Source of the DNA: Pseudomonas syringae
GTDB taxonomy: Bacteria; Pseudomonadota; Gammaproteobacteria; Pseudomonadales; Pseudomonadaceae
Assembly (NCBI RefSeq): GCF_000737245.1
Contig: NZ_JPQU01000018.1
Location: forward strand, 1 to 64,000
DNA length: 64,000 bases
Direction: 5' to 3'
The notes under the pieces were generated by a model. The model did no database searches. It saw nothing but the letters and a program-made list of their open reading frames with translations, and had not been told where the DNA came from. Shown piece after piece: positions 37,900 to 47,216 of this stretch. The translations under genes were made by a program, and so were the position numbers. The first letter of the stretch is position 1. Every line of letters starts with the position of its first letter.

Positions 37900-37914
37900 G
37901 CAAAACGTCAGCAC

Positions 37915-38162
37915 TCAGTCATTCCGTACCTTTCTATTGACGTTTCGCCCTGAATCCCCCCATTGCTTGAGCATGATTTCCAAGCCTAATGGCACGAATG
38001 CCATCAGAGCCCTACTGCCCTACTGTTGCCTCAGGGGAATCGGGGGAATCGGTCTAAGATTGACCCACTCACACTCATCAAATCAGACCTAGCGCCAAAG
38101 GATAATTTTAGAGATAGACACGACTAAAAATAAATCTCTTAAAATCATGTAGTTAAGGTTTT
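37915..38162. other. Right flank of island II
   Basis: About 250 bases between the caspase operon and the degenerate att copy. It becomes AT-rich toward 38160. I see no gene; short GGGGAATCGGGGGAATCGG repeats occur near 38035. Confidence 0.4.
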
Positions 38163-38185
38163 TTCGACTCCTGGTGCCGCACCAT
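38163..38185 (+). other. Putative attR: degenerate tRNA-Thr 3' end
   Basis: TTCGACTCCTGGTGCCG then CACCAT repeats the last part of the tRNA-Thr gene but lacks one G of GCCGGC. No tRNA 5' half precedes it. It marks the right border of the tRNA-Thr island. Confidence 0.75.
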
Positions 38186-38200
38186 CCGCAATACCAGAAA

Positions 38201-38228
38201 AGGCTCACCAAAAGTGGGCCTCTTTTGT
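38201..38228 (+). terminator. Intrinsic terminator after attR
   Basis: Stem AGGCTCAC/GTGGGCCT (one G-T wobble) with a 5-base loop, flanked by AAAA and followed by CTTTTGTTT. It may be the ancestral tRNA-Thr terminator, displaced when the islands inserted. The rest of 38229-38483 holds no gene I can support. Confidence 0.7.
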
Positions 38229-38483
38229 TTATGGCTAGCTATCGCTCAGCCTGCGCGCTCGGTCCAATTGATCCGCCGCACCTGTAGCTCGCGATAGCAA
38301 TCTCTCGGCCAAACGGGCAATAACAGTCCGCCTCAGTCCTACAACATCGTCCCTCTCAGAATTTTGACAACGGAGGTACCGGTGCTCTCGGAGAAGTGAC
38401 CGCAGGTCAACCCTGCCAGCTCCTGAACCCACAGGCAGTGATGCACCAGAGCCAAAGAATGCTTCAGCCCGATATCCACCCCT

Positions 38484-39059
38484 CTACGCCTGACGAACCA
38501 AAGACCCCGTCATCTCCCCACGACACACCTCTAAAATCTCATCAGCCAGCGCCGAGTCGTCAGGGCAGGCGCGGGACAAGATGATTGCGCCGACCGCGCG
38601 GGCCAGCAGGTCGATCATTTTTTTCCTTGCCTCATCCGGCGCGGCGTCGGGTCCGGTTGGGTATTTTTCGCCGAGGGTTTGCAGCATGCGCTCGATGCCT
38701 TCAGCGAAGGCGGACTTCAAGTCGCCTGATTGACGCGCCGCGTCTCCGCACAATGCCGCCATGGTGCAGCCCGTAGCGCGGGCGTCGCGGTGGTCTCTGG
38801 AGACGTACACATCGATGAAATCCTGCACGCTCAATGCTTCGGCGTTGGCCAGCGATTGCGAAAGGCTGTTCGCCGAGGCTTCGGCCATCAGGTCTGCTTT
38901 CGAACCGAAATGTTTGTAGAAACCGCCATGGGTGAAACCGGCGGCGGCCATCAGGTCGGCCACGCCGACACCGTCAAAACCGCGCTCGCGAAATACCTCT
39001 GAGGCCGTTTCAACAATGTGTTCCCGGTTTGCCTGGGCCTGAGCCTTGGACACTCGCAT
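38484..39059 (-). CDS. TetR family transcriptional regulator
   Basis: 191 residues. N-terminal helix-turn-helix: REHIVETASEVFRERGFDGVGVADLMAAAGFTHGGFYKHFGSK (about 10-52), the TetR pattern. The C-terminal ligand domain (about 75-191) carries TGCTMAALCGDAARQ, as in YcdC/NemR-like repressors of redox enzymes. The start MRVSKAQAQANRE is preferred over ATG at 39104. It diverges from a short-chain dehydrogenase gene 256 bases away and probably controls it; the region contains repeated GATCAT motifs. Confidence 0.85.
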   Translation of the reverse strand: MRVSKAQAQANREHIVETASEVFRERGFDGVGVADLMAAAGFTHGGFYKHFGSKADLMAEASANSLSQSLANAEALSVQDFIDVYVSRDHRDARATGCTMAALCGDAARQSGDLKSAFAEGIERMLQTLGEKYPTGPDAAPDEARKKMIDLLARAVGAIILSRACPDDSALADEILEVCRGEMTGSLVRQA

Positions 39060-39315
39060 GTTCGGTACCTCGCTACCGCTGAAATTCATGGGTGGATGAT
39101 ACATAGATGTTGATCATAATCAAAATCGTTGACAGTTTAGATTTCGATCATCATCCTAATTGCCAGCGGTATGACCATCGACCAACCGGCACGGAACAAA
39201 CACCCATGAGCGACCAGACTCTGTTTACTCCTTTCGCGAACTAAGCACTGACTGATCGCGCCTGGTTTATTCGTGCAGCAATCTCAATCCACGTTCCTGA
39301 TATAGAGCTGACCTC

Positions 39316-40104
39316 ATGACTACTCGCCCAACTGTTCTCATCACTGGCGCTTCCACTGGCATCGGCGCGGTTTACGCCGAGCGTTTCGCCCAACGCGGGC
39401 ACGATCTGGTGTTGGTCGCCCGCGACCACTTGCGCCTTGACGCCCTTGCCGCGAAGTTGCGTGGCGAACACAACGTCGCCGTTGAAGTGCTTCAGGCCGA
39501 CCTGACTCAACTCAGCGACCTGCACACCGTCGAAGCGCGCCTGCGGGATGACGCGCGCATCGGCATCCTGGTCAACAATGCTGGCGCCGCACAATCCGGC
39601 ACCTTCATCGAACAAAGCACCGACAGCGTTGCGCAGCTGGTAGCCCTTAACACCACCGCGCTGGTGCGGCTCGCCAGTGCTATCGCGCCACGCCTGAGCA
39701 AAGCAGGTGACGGCGCGATCATCAATATCGGTTCGGTGGTGGGTCTGGCGCCTGAGTTCGGCATGTCGGTCTATGGGGCGACCAAGGCGTTTGTGCTGTT
39801 CCTTTCCCAAGGTCTGAGCCTGGAACTGTCGCCTCAGGGTGTTTATGTGCAAGCCGTGCTGCCAGCCTCCACGCGCACGGAGATTTGGGACCGCGCCGGT
39901 ATCGACATCAACACCTTGAGCGACATCATGGAGGTGGGTGATCTGGTCGACGCCGCACTGGTCGGCTTTGACCGTCGCGAAACGGTGACCATTCCTGCGC
40001 TGCAGGAAGGCGAGCGGTGGGATGCCCTGCAAACCGCGCGTCAGGGTCTTTTGTCGCAGCTCAAGCAGTCAGTCGTGGCTGAACGCTATCTGACTCAGGG
40101 CTGA
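39316..40104 (+). CDS. Short-chain dehydrogenase/reductase
   Basis: 262-residue classical SDR. Cofactor motif TGASTGIG (residues 10-17), NNAG (87-90), catalytic Ser140 and Tyr153-X3-Lys157 (SVYGATK) are all present, so it should be an active NAD(P)(H)-dependent oxidoreductase. Substrate unknown. It is followed after 83 bases by a second oxidoreductase on the same strand and lies divergent from the TetR gene, a common arrangement for electrophile-responsive reductase genes. Confidence 0.88.
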   Translation: MTTRPTVLITGASTGIGAVYAERFAQRGHDLVLVARDHLRLDALAAKLRGEHNVAVEVLQADLTQLSDLHTVEARLRDDARIGILVNNAGAAQSGTFIEQSTDSVAQLVALNTTALVRLASAIAPRLSKAGDGAIINIGSVVGLAPEFGMSVYGATKAFVLFLSQGLSLELSPQGVYVQAVLPASTRTEIWDRAGIDINTLSDIMEVGDLVDAALVGFDRRETVTIPALQEGERWDALQTARQGLLSQLKQSVVAERYLTQG

Positions 40105-40187
40105 CTCACGCAGAGCAGGTCGGCCTCGCCCCGCAATCGGGCGCGGCCGCAGCCAATCCTCACGGCATCGACAGGAGCGGTAGCAAC

Positions 40188-41186
40188 ATGAAGGCATTTT
40201 TTATCGACCGCTACGGCAAGCAGGATGGAATCATCGGCGAAGTGCCCGACCCTGCCGTCGGTGACCATGACGTTCTGATCCAGGTGCACGCAGCGAGCGT
40301 CAACCCGCTGGATTCGAAGATCAAAACGGGTGAGTTCAAACTGATTCTTCCCTATAAATTCCCATTGGTTTTGGGCAATGACCTGGCTGGAGTGGTCATT
40401 GGCACGGGTGCGGCGGTGAAGCGATTCAAGCCAGGAGACGAGGTGTATTCACGACCTCCCGATGCAAGGATCGGAACCTTTGCTGAACTGATCGCCGTGA
40501 ACGAAAACGCGCTGGCGCTAAAACCCTCAAATCTCGACATGGCTGCTGCCGCTTCCATCCCCTTGGCTGCCTTGACGGCCTGGCAGGCGCTGGTTGAAAC
40601 CGCTCATCTGAGCAAGGGCCAGAAGGTGTTGATCCATGCCGGATCCGGTGGTGTCGGCACGCTTGCTATCCAGCTCGCCAAACACCTCGGCGCCTTCGTA
40701 GCAACCACCACCAGTACAGCCAATGTCGAATGGGTGAGAGCGCTCGGGGCGGATGTGGTCATCGATTACAAACAGCAGGATTTTGCCAACGAGTTGCGCG
40801 ATTTCGACGTGGTATTGAACAGCCTCGGCGCGGATGTCCTGGAGAAGTCGATCAAGGTTCTCAAGCCTGGCGGACAGCTCATTTCCCTTTCGGGCCCGCC
40901 GACTGCGCAGTTTGCCCGAGAGCAAGGCTTGTCCTGGGTGCTGGGGCAAGTCATGCGCCTGCTGAGCAGCGGCATCCGCAGAAAAGCCCGCAAACATGGG
41001 GTGAGCTATGCATTTTTGTTCATGCGTGCCAACGGGATACAACTGCAAAAAATCAGCTCGCTTATCGAGGCTGGTGTCATCAAGCCGGTCGTTGATCGCT
41101 CCTTCCCTTTCGTATCGACAGCAGAAGCGTTGCGGTACGTTGAGCAGGGCCGATCAAAAGGCAAAGTCACCGTCATCATCAAATAA
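40188..41186 (+). CDS. NADP-dependent MDR-family oxidoreductase (quinone reductase-like)
   Basis: 332-residue medium-chain dehydrogenase/reductase without the catalytic zinc ligands. The N-terminal GroES-like domain contains HAASVNPLDSKIKTGEF; the nucleotide fold has IHAGSGGVGTLAIQLAKHLGA. It resembles quinone oxidoreductases and enoyl reductases (RTN4IP1/QOR-like). It reads just after the SDR gene and may be co-regulated by the TetR protein. Confidence 0.86.
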   Translation: MKAFFIDRYGKQDGIIGEVPDPAVGDHDVLIQVHAASVNPLDSKIKTGEFKLILPYKFPLVLGNDLAGVVIGTGAAVKRFKPGDEVYSRPPDARIGTFAELIAVNENALALKPSNLDMAAAASIPLAALTAWQALVETAHLSKGQKVLIHAGSGGVGTLAIQLAKHLGAFVATTTSTANVEWVRALGADVVIDYKQQDFANELRDFDVVLNSLGADVLEKSIKVLKPGGQLISLSGPPTAQFAREQGLSWVLGQVMRLLSSGIRRKARKHGVSYAFLFMRANGIQLQKISSLIEAGVIKPVVDRSFPFVSTAEALRYVEQGRSKGKVTVIIK

Positions 41187-41340
41187 GTGCAGTACGGAAA
41201 ATGTCAGCGGTCGATTGATGCCAAGCGCTGAGCGATGCCAAATTTATTGGGGCGCCCACGGCCCCTGTTCGCTTGGGCTACATCCAGATTGAAATGCACT
41301 GTGGGAGTGAGTTCGTCGCGCAGCAAACATGGGACTCTGT

Positions 41341-41888
41341 AGGAGCCTTTCAATTCAGATAGTTATTTTTTTGATGAGAGCCGTCGGTGGTTACGACGTC
41401 CGCATTACCTCTTCAAACTCCGCTCGTACGCCGCCAGCACTGTCCGCTCGGACTGCACCAGGGGACTCTGTAGGAGCTTGCCCGCGATAGGGTCGTATCA
41501 AATAACACATCTTTTGCAGACATACCCCATCGCGGGCAAGCGCGCTCCTACAGAGGAGCCTTTCAATTCAGATAGTTATTTTTTTGATGAGAGCCGTCGG
41601 TGGTTACGACGCCCGCATTACCTCTTCAAACTCCGCTCGTACGCCGCCAGCACTGTCCGCTCGGACTGCACCAGGGGACTCTGTAGGAGCCTGCCCGCGA
41701 TAGGGTCGTATCAAACAACACATCTTTTGCAGGCATACCCCATCGCGGGCAAGCGCGCTCCTACAAAGGAGCCTTTCAATTCAGATAGTTATTTTTTTGA
41801 TGAGAGCCGTCGGTGGTTACGACGTCCGCATTACCTCTTCAAACTCCGCTCGTACGCCGCCAGCACTGTCCGCTCGGACTGCACCAGG
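41341..41888. repeat. 213-bp tandem repeat containing the gntR 3' end and a REP
   Basis: Units begin at AGGAGCCTTTCAATTCAGAT: 41341, 41554 and 41767, an exact period of 213. Each unit holds a spacer, the last about 60 bases of the gntR coding sequence, and in units 1-2 a REP (arms GCCCGCGATAGGG.. and ..CATCGCGGGCAAGCGCGCTC, at 41470-41552 and 41683-41765). Unit 3 runs into the intact gene and diverges after 41888. Units differ at only a few positions, so the expansion is recent. The preceding 41187-41340 hold no gene. Confidence 0.92.
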
Positions 41889-42496
41889 TACGACTCCAGC
41901 ATCTTGGTTGCCTCGCCAGCTTTGCCTTCTTCCAGGCACTGGAGAATCGAGGCGTTCATGTCGAGGTAGGGCAGGTGCAGGAATTTGGGGTCGTTGAGGA
42001 GGCCGAAGGCCAGGCGCAGTTCGGCGGAGATCTGGTCGTAGAAGACCACCAGGCGTGGGCTGTCGGCGAGTTCGACGATTGATTTGTGGAACTTCATGTT
42101 GGCGGTGCCAACGGCGACCCAGTCTTGGGCTTCCCGGGCGCGAACGCCAGACTCCACCGCTTCACGCATGTGCACCGTGCCGGGATGCTGTGGGTAGCCT
42201 TGGGCTAGCGCCGTGCATTCGATGAAGCGACGCACTCTATAGATGTCGATGATCGAGCTCATGTCGGGAACCGCCACCGTTACCCCACGGTTGGGCTCGT
42301 GCGTGAGCAAGCCTTCGCGAGTCAGGACGCGAAATGCCTCTCTCAAGGTGTTACGGGAAATATCCAGAGTTTCCGCCAGTGCGGCTTCTGATAGACGCTG
42401 GCCCGGCACGAGCTCGCCCTCGACCAGCATTCTGCGTATTTCTTGGGTGATGGTTTCTCCCAGGGTACGAGGAAGAGCGGGAGAAGAGTCGTTCAT
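41831..42496 (-). CDS. GntR family regulator (FCD/FadR subfamily)
   Basis: 221 residues: winged helix-turn-helix (about 10-75, LSEAALAETLDISRNTLREAFRVLTREGLLTHEPNRGVTV) and an all-helical FCD ligand domain (about 80-215) with metal/acid-binding style histidines (MKFHKSIVELADSPRL). It is divergent from the 5-oxoproline operon and its natural candidate regulator, as kipR/ycs-type regulators sit beside pxp genes in other bacteria. Its final codons are duplicated downstream in the tandem repeat, but the gene itself is intact. Confidence 0.88.
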   Translation of the reverse strand: MNDSSPALPRTLGETITQEIRRMLVEGELVPGQRLSEAALAETLDISRNTLREAFRVLTREGLLTHEPNRGVTVAVPDMSSIIDIYRVRRFIECTALAQGYPQHPGTVHMREAVESGVRAREAQDWVAVGTANMKFHKSIVELADSPRLVVFYDQISAELRLAFGLLNDPKFLHLPYLDMNASILQCLEEGKAGEATKMLESYLVQSERTVLAAYERSLKR

Positions 42497-42646
42497 AAAG
42501 GATCCAGGATGAGAAAACCGCGCCGGGTATTCGATCAGAGCTTAGTGCAGGGCACAAGGGATGAAGCGTGCACCGTGCGTCATTAAGTAGCACGTGCGAG
42601 AGAAGAAGTAACAAAATGGTGCTGATGACTCAACCATGGCGCATGG

Positions 42647-42659
42647 ATTGTTCAACAAT
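42647..42659. promoter_or_regulatory. Candidate GntR operator
   Basis: ATTGTTCAACAAT is a perfect 13-base palindrome about 95 bases before the transporter start and 150 bases before the gntR start. FCD-type GntR regulators commonly bind TTGT..ACAA palindromes. Binding is inferred. Confidence 0.45.
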
Positions 42660-42752
42660 AATTCCTTTATACACCTACAGCTTAGGATCGATATTGGGAT
42701 TCTGGCATGCACATTGCTCTATCGGTTTATCTCTCACCGTAGGAATGAAGCC

Positions 42753-43985
42753 GTGACAACGACCACTCTAGAGTTCACAAAGACGCGGCGGGCGTCTTTA
42801 GTAGCCGCCATCTTCATGATGGCAACCTCCGCTATCGGGCCCGGCTTCATTACTCAGACCGCTACGTTCACGGCGAAAATGGGTGCCGCATTTGCGTTCG
42901 GTATCCTGGCGTCGATCCTGATCGACTTCGTCGTGCAACTTAATATCTGGCGAATCGTCACCCTCACCCGCATGCGCGCCGCAGAACTGGCCAACAAAGC
43001 GATTCCTGGCAGCGGCTATGTGCTGGCAATACTGGTGATCTTCGGTGGTGTGGTGTTCAACGTCGGTAACATCGCCGGTGCCGGTCTAGGACTCAATGCG
43101 CTGATGGGCCTTGATCCCAAATGGGGTGGGGGCTTGAGTGCACTGCTGGCCATCGGGATATTCTCCTCGCACCGTGCCGGCCTCGCTGTTGACAAGCTGA
43201 TCGTCTGGCTGGGCTTGTTGATGATTGGCCTGACGGTGTTCGTTGCCTTTGCGTCCAATCCGCCTCTGGGTCAAGCGCTGTACCAGACAGTGATGCCTGA
43301 CCAGATTAACTTCGCCACCATCACAACCATCGTCGGCGGCACTGTCGGTGGCTACATCACCTACGCCGGGGCCCACCGTCTGCTAGACCGTGGCACAACC
43401 GGCGAAGAGAATCTTGAAGTCGTTACCAGAGCAGCCTTGAGTGGCATCCTGGTTACCGGCCTGATGCGTTACGTGCTGTTTCTGGCCATCCTCGGCGTGG
43501 TTGCCAGTGGTGTGGTTATCGACATTTCGGGTCAAGGCGCCAACCCTGCAGCACAAGCCTTCCAGGCTGCGGCCGGGCAGTTCGGTCTGCGCGCTTTTGG
43601 CTTGATTCTCTGGGCTGCCGCGATCACCAGCGTGATCGGCGCCGCTTACACGTCCATCTCTTTTATCTCGGTGTTCAAACCGAACATCACCGAACAGGGT
43701 CGTAACCGCGCCACCACGGTATTCATTGCCATATCGCTGCTGGTCTACATGCTCATGGGGACTGCGCCGTCCGCACTGCTGCTTTTCGCAGGTGGTTTCA
43801 ACGGACTGGTCCTGCCCATCGGTCTGAGCCTCTTCATCTACGTGGGCTGGCGCCGGTCCGACATGATGGGCGGCTACCATTACCCGCGCTGGCTGCTGGT
43901 ACTGGGGGCCCTGACCTGCCTGCTGACCTGGTACATGGCGATCAAATCCATTGGGCCGATTTTCGCCTTCCTCAATGTGGTCTGA
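42753..43985 (+). CDS. NRAMP-family transporter of the 5-oxoproline operon
   Basis: 410-residue membrane protein with about eleven hydrophobic helices. [21 protein letters not shown] in helix one resembles the NRAMP (DPG) metal site but is altered, so divalent metal transport is doubtful. The same family (YcsG) lies next to pxpA in Bacillus. By context it likely imports 5-oxoproline or a related acid. The GTG start [13 protein letters not shown] follows AGGAATGAAG; the frame is open upstream to 42636 but that part is not family-like. pxpA begins 28 bases after its stop. Confidence 0.8.
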   Translation: MTTTTLEFTKTRRASLVAAIFMMATSAIGPGFITQTATFTAKMGAAFAFGILASILIDFVVQLNIWRIVTLTRMRAAELANKAIPGSGYVLAILVIFGGVVFNVGNIAGAGLGLNALMGLDPKWGGGLSALLAIGIFSSHRAGLAVDKLIVWLGLLMIGLTVFVAFASNPPLGQALYQTVMPDQINFATITTIVGGTVGGYITYAGAHRLLDRGTTGEENLEVVTRAALSGILVTGLMRYVLFLAILGVVASGVVIDISGQGANPAAQAFQAAAGQFGLRAFGLILWAAAITSVIGAAYTSISFISVFKPNITEQGRNRATTVFIAISLLVYMLMGTAPSALLLFAGGFNGLVLPIGLSLFIYVGWRRSDMMGGYHYPRWLLVLGALTCLLTWYMAIKSIGPIFAFLNVV

Positions 43986-44013
43986 GTTCGATAGAGGCCA
44001 AGGAGAACAAGAA

Positions 44014-44784
44014 ATGCCAAACATAGATATCAACAGTGACCTGGGTGAAAGCTTCGGCGCCTGGAGCATGGGTGACGACGCAGCGATGCTCGATATCGTG
44101 ACCAGCGCCAACGTCGCCTGCGGTTTCCACGCCGGTGACCCAGCCGGCATTCTGCGAACGGTGAAAGCCGCCGCAGCAAAGAACGTCGCGATTGGTGCAC
44201 ACGTGTCCTACCCGGACAAGGTTGGCTTTGGCCGCCGCAACATGGACGTGACCAGCGACGAGTTGACCGCCGACGTGATTTACCAGATCGGTTCGCTGCA
44301 AGGCCTGGCCAAGGCTGCGGGCACCTCGGTGCGCTACGTAAAGCCTCACGGCGCGCTGTACAACACCATCGCTCATGACCGCCGCCAAGCCTTGGCGGTG
44401 ATCGAAGCCATTCGCGCCATCGATCCTACGCTGGTGTTGGTGGCACTGGCGGGCTCGCCCCTGATTGAGCTGGCTCGCAGCGAAGGTTTGCAGTGCATCG
44501 CCGAGGCCTTCGCGGATCGTGCGTACACGCCGCAAGGCACCCTGGTTTCCCGGCGTGAGCCGGGGGCCGTGCTGCATGATCCAGTGCTTGTGGCCCAGCG
44601 CATGTTGCGTCTGGTTCAGGACGGCACCATCGAAGCCATTGATGGCAGTCTGGTCAGAATCGAAGCCGATTCGATCTGTGTTCACGGTGACAGCCCGTCA
44701 GCGGTCGAGATGGCCCGCGAGCTGCGCCGCATTCTGGAACAAGCCGACGTCTCACTGCTGCCGTTCACTGGAGTTCGCCCATGA
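44014..44784 (+). CDS. pxpA: 5-oxoprolinase subunit A
   Basis: 256-residue LamB/YcsF family protein. [26 protein letters not shown] at the start, [13 protein letters not shown], and VKPHGALYN are the hallmark segments. In Bacillus and E. coli PxpA, B and C together hydrolyse 5-oxoproline to glutamate with ATP. Its stop overlaps the start of the next gene by four bases (ATGA). Confidence 0.93.
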   Translation: MPNIDINSDLGESFGAWSMGDDAAMLDIVTSANVACGFHAGDPAGILRTVKAAAAKNVAIGAHVSYPDKVGFGRRNMDVTSDELTADVIYQIGSLQGLAKAAGTSVRYVKPHGALYNTIAHDRRQALAVIEAIRAIDPTLVLVALAGSPLIELARSEGLQCIAEAFADRAYTPQGTLVSRREPGAVLHDPVLVAQRMLRLVQDGTIEAIDGSLVRIEADSICVHGDSPSAVEMARELRRILEQADVSLLPFTGVRP

Positions 44785-45587
44785 ACGCCCTTGAGCGAGC
44801 ACGCAAGGCGGCCATCGCCGCCGCCCATGAAGCACGCGCCTCCTACCGTGGCGGCCTGATCAGGCCCACGGCAGGTATCGCGCCGGGCATGACTCAGGCC
44901 AACCTGATTGCCTTGCCACGCGACTGGGCCTACGACTTCTTGCTCTATGCGCAGCGCAATCCCAAGGCCTGCCCGATCCTTGATGTCAGCGACGCCGGCA
45001 GCCCGACCACCATCCTTGCGGAAGGCGCGGACCTGCGTACCGACATCCCGCTGTATCGCATCTGGCGCGACGGCAAGCTGGTGGAAGAAGTCAGCGACGC
45101 GACCACAGCCTGGGCTGAACACGACGACATGGTCGCGTTTCTGATCGGTTGCAGCTTCACCTTTGAAACCGCGCTGCAAGAAGCGGGTATCGAAGTGCGA
45201 CATATTACCGATGGCTGCAATGTGCCGATGTATCGCACCAACCGAGACTGCCGTCCTGCGGGTCGCTTGCATGGGGAAATGGTGGTTTCCATGCGTCCGA
45301 TTCCGGCTGATCGCGTAGCCGAAGCCAGCGGTATCTCCGGGCGCTATCCCTCGGTGCATGGTGCTCCGGTCCATGTCGGCGAGCCTGGGCGACTGGGTAT
45401 CGCGGATTTGAGCCGCCCCGACTTCGGCGACGCCGTCACCATCAAGCCCGGCGAAGTGCCGGTGTTCTGGGCCTGCGGTGTCACGCCTCAGGCTGCGGTC
45501 ATGGCATCGGGTGTGCCGTTCGCTATCACCCATTCGCCTGGCCATATGTTCATCACTGACGTGCCTGACAGCACTTACCACGTCTAG
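44781..45587 (+). CDS. DUF1445 putative hydro-lyase (D-glutamate cyclase-like)
   Basis: 268-residue DUF1445/UPF0317 protein. Signature segments: [39 protein letters not shown], and [12 protein letters not shown] at the C-terminus. The mammalian member DGLUCY interconverts D-glutamate and 5-oxo-D-proline, and the Bacillus homologue YcsI lies with ycsF/kipI, so this gene probably feeds the 5-oxoproline pathway. Starts inside the pxpA stop (ATGA overlap) and ends 9 bases before pxpBC. Catalytic residues cannot be assigned from sequence alone. Confidence 0.85.
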   Translation: MNALERARKAAIAAAHEARASYRGGLIRPTAGIAPGMTQANLIALPRDWAYDFLLYAQRNPKACPILDVSDAGSPTTILAEGADLRTDIPLYRIWRDGKLVEEVSDATTAWAEHDDMVAFLIGCSFTFETALQEAGIEVRHITDGCNVPMYRTNRDCRPAGRLHGEMVVSMRPIPADRVAEASGISGRYPSVHGAPVHVGEPGRLGIADLSRPDFGDAVTIKPGEVPVFWACGVTPQAAVMASGVPFAITHSPGHMFITDVPDSTYHV

Positions 45588-45596
45588 GAGCTCCCT

Positions 45597-47216
45597 GTGC
45601 GTTTTCTACCGGTCAACCTGGACGTCCTGCTCGTCGAATTGAAAGATCTGGACGAGACCCTCGCCTTGTTCGACGCGCTGACGGCCGAGCCCATTGCGGG
45701 TGTGGAGGAAATCATTCCTGCCGCACGCACACTGATGATCCAGTTCCGCCCCAGTGCCATCGAGCGTCAGGCGCTGGTCAACCTTATCGCCGGCCGGGAC
45801 CTCAGCCAGCGCCGCGAAGGCGAACACCGTCGGGTGGAAATCCCGGTGCATTACAACGGCGAAGACCTCGATGAAGTCGCCACCCTGCTGGGCATCAGCC
45901 GTGCCGAGGTGATACAGCGTCATACGGCTCACGACTACAGCGTGGCGTTCTGCGGTTTCGCGCCAGGCTTCGCGTACCTGACTGGCGGCGCTGGCTTCCA
46001 GGTGCCTCGGCGGCAGACACCGCGCACGCGTATCCCGGCGGGTGCCGTGGCGTTGGCGGGCGACTTCAGCGGCGTTTATCCCAAAGCCAGCCCCGGTGGC
46101 TGGCAGATCATCGGCGTCACGCCATTGCAGATGTGGGACCTGAACCGCGCCGAGCCTGCCCTGCTGCGCCCTGGCTACAAAGTCCGCTTCACCGACGCCG
46201 GTCCGCTGCCAGCCAGCGGTTTGCCCGCGCCTTCGACGCCAGCAAACTCTGACGCCCCAAGCGGGACGTATCTGGAAATCACTAGCCCCGGCTTGCACAG
46301 CGTATTGCAGGACATGGGTCGCCCCGGCCAGACAGGTCAAGGCGTATCCCGCTCCGGCGCGCTGGACCTTGGCGCGCTGCGTTCGGCCAACCGTGCCGTT
46401 GGCAACCCTTCGGACATGGCCTGCGTGGAATCGGTGCTCGGCGGCTTGAGCTTCATTTGCCATGGCCGTGCAGTGATCGCCATCACTGGAGCGCAAACCC
46501 CGGTCACCATCACCAACGCCAGCGGCCTGCAATGGCCTGCCAGCAACTACCAGCCCATCGAGCTGGAAGCGGGCGACCGCGTCAGCCTGGGTTCACCCAA
46601 GGCCGGGCTACGCAGCTATCTGGCGATCCGTGGCGGCTTTGACGTCACGCCGGTGCTGGGCAGCCTGTCCACCGACACCCTGGCACAGCTCGGGCCTGAA
46701 GCGCTCGCGGCGGGCGATCGACTGGGTTTCACCGCTCCTGTTACCGGCACCAGCGTATCCCTGAACGAAGCCCCTGCCTTTGAGCTGCCGACCACCGACA
46801 ACATTGTCACCCTCGATGTGGTCATGGGGCCGCGCAGCGACTGGTTCACCGAAGATGCCATCCAGCGTCTGAGCAGCCAGTTGTGGCGCGTCACCTCACA
46901 GTCCAACCGGGTCGGTATTCGCCTGGCCGGTGATACACCGCTTGAGCGCAGCAATCATCAGGAGTTGCCCAGCGAAGGCACCTCCGTTGGCGCGATCCAG
47001 GTTCCGGCGAGCGGCCAACCCGTGCTGTTCCTGGCCGACCATCCCTTGACCGGTGGTTATCCGGTGATTGGCTCAGTGGCCAGCCACCATTTGGATCTGG
47101 CCGGGCAAATACCCGTCAATGCGCAGATTCGCTTCAACCCGCTGGATGCATTCAAAGAAATGCAGCCCAGCACAGAAGCCTCTTTTTCAACTGCCGATGC
47201 GAAGAACAATTCATGA
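45597..47216 (+). CDS. pxpBC: Fused 5-oxoprolinase subunits B and C
   Basis: 539 residues. Residues 1 to about 215 match PxpB/KipI ([15 protein letters not shown] and [16 protein letters not shown]), and about 220 to 530 match PxpC/KipA, the biotin-dependent carboxyltransferase-like fold ([41 protein letters not shown], and [17 protein letters not shown]). In most bacteria these are two genes, so this is a fusion. GTG start after GAGCTCCCT. With PxpA it forms ATP-dependent 5-oxoprolinase. It overlaps the biotin carboxylase gene by four bases. Confidence 0.92.
   Translation: MRFLPVNLDVLLVELKDLDETLALFDALTAEPIAGVEEIIPAARTLMIQFRPSAIERQALVNLIAGRDLSQRREGEHRRVEIPVHYNGEDLDEVATLLGISRAEVIQRHTAHDYSVAFCGFAPGFAYLTGGAGFQVPRRQTPRTRIPAGAVALAGDFSGVYPKASPGGWQIIGVTPLQMWDLNRAEPALLRPGYKVRFTDAGPLPASGLPAPSTPANSDAPSGTYLEITSPGLHSVLQDMGRPGQTGQGVSRSGALDLGALRSANRAVGNPSDMACVESVLGGLSFICHGRAVIAITGAQTPVTITNASGLQWPASNYQPIELEAGDRVSLGSPKAGLRSYLAIRGGFDVTPVLGSLSTDTLAQLGPEALAAGDRLGFTAPVTGTSVSLNEAPAFELPTTDNIVTLDVVMGPRSDWFTEDAIQRLSSQLWRVTSQSNRVGIRLAGDTPLERSNHQELPSEGTSVGAIQVPASGQPVLFLADHPLTGGYPVIGSVASHHLDLAGQIPVNAQIRFNPLDAFKEMQPSTEASFSTADAKNNS

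Noticed and set aside
38229..38483. Short minus-strand frame (about 65 codons) near the attR
   Set aside because: No ribosome site and no similarity I can recognise; composition is not convincing.
41341..41888. Possible CRISPR array
   Set aside because: The repeat unit is 213 bases, contiguous, without unique spacers, and consists of a gene end plus a REP.
41478..41969. 163-codon plus-strand frame with an internally repeated peptide
   Set aside because: It arises from reading the 213-bp tandem repeat and REP through the antisense of gntR; no ribosome site and no family.
44682..45581. 299-codon minus-strand frame in the pxp operon
   Set aside because: Antisense to the DUF1445 gene, which has clear motifs and operon overlaps.
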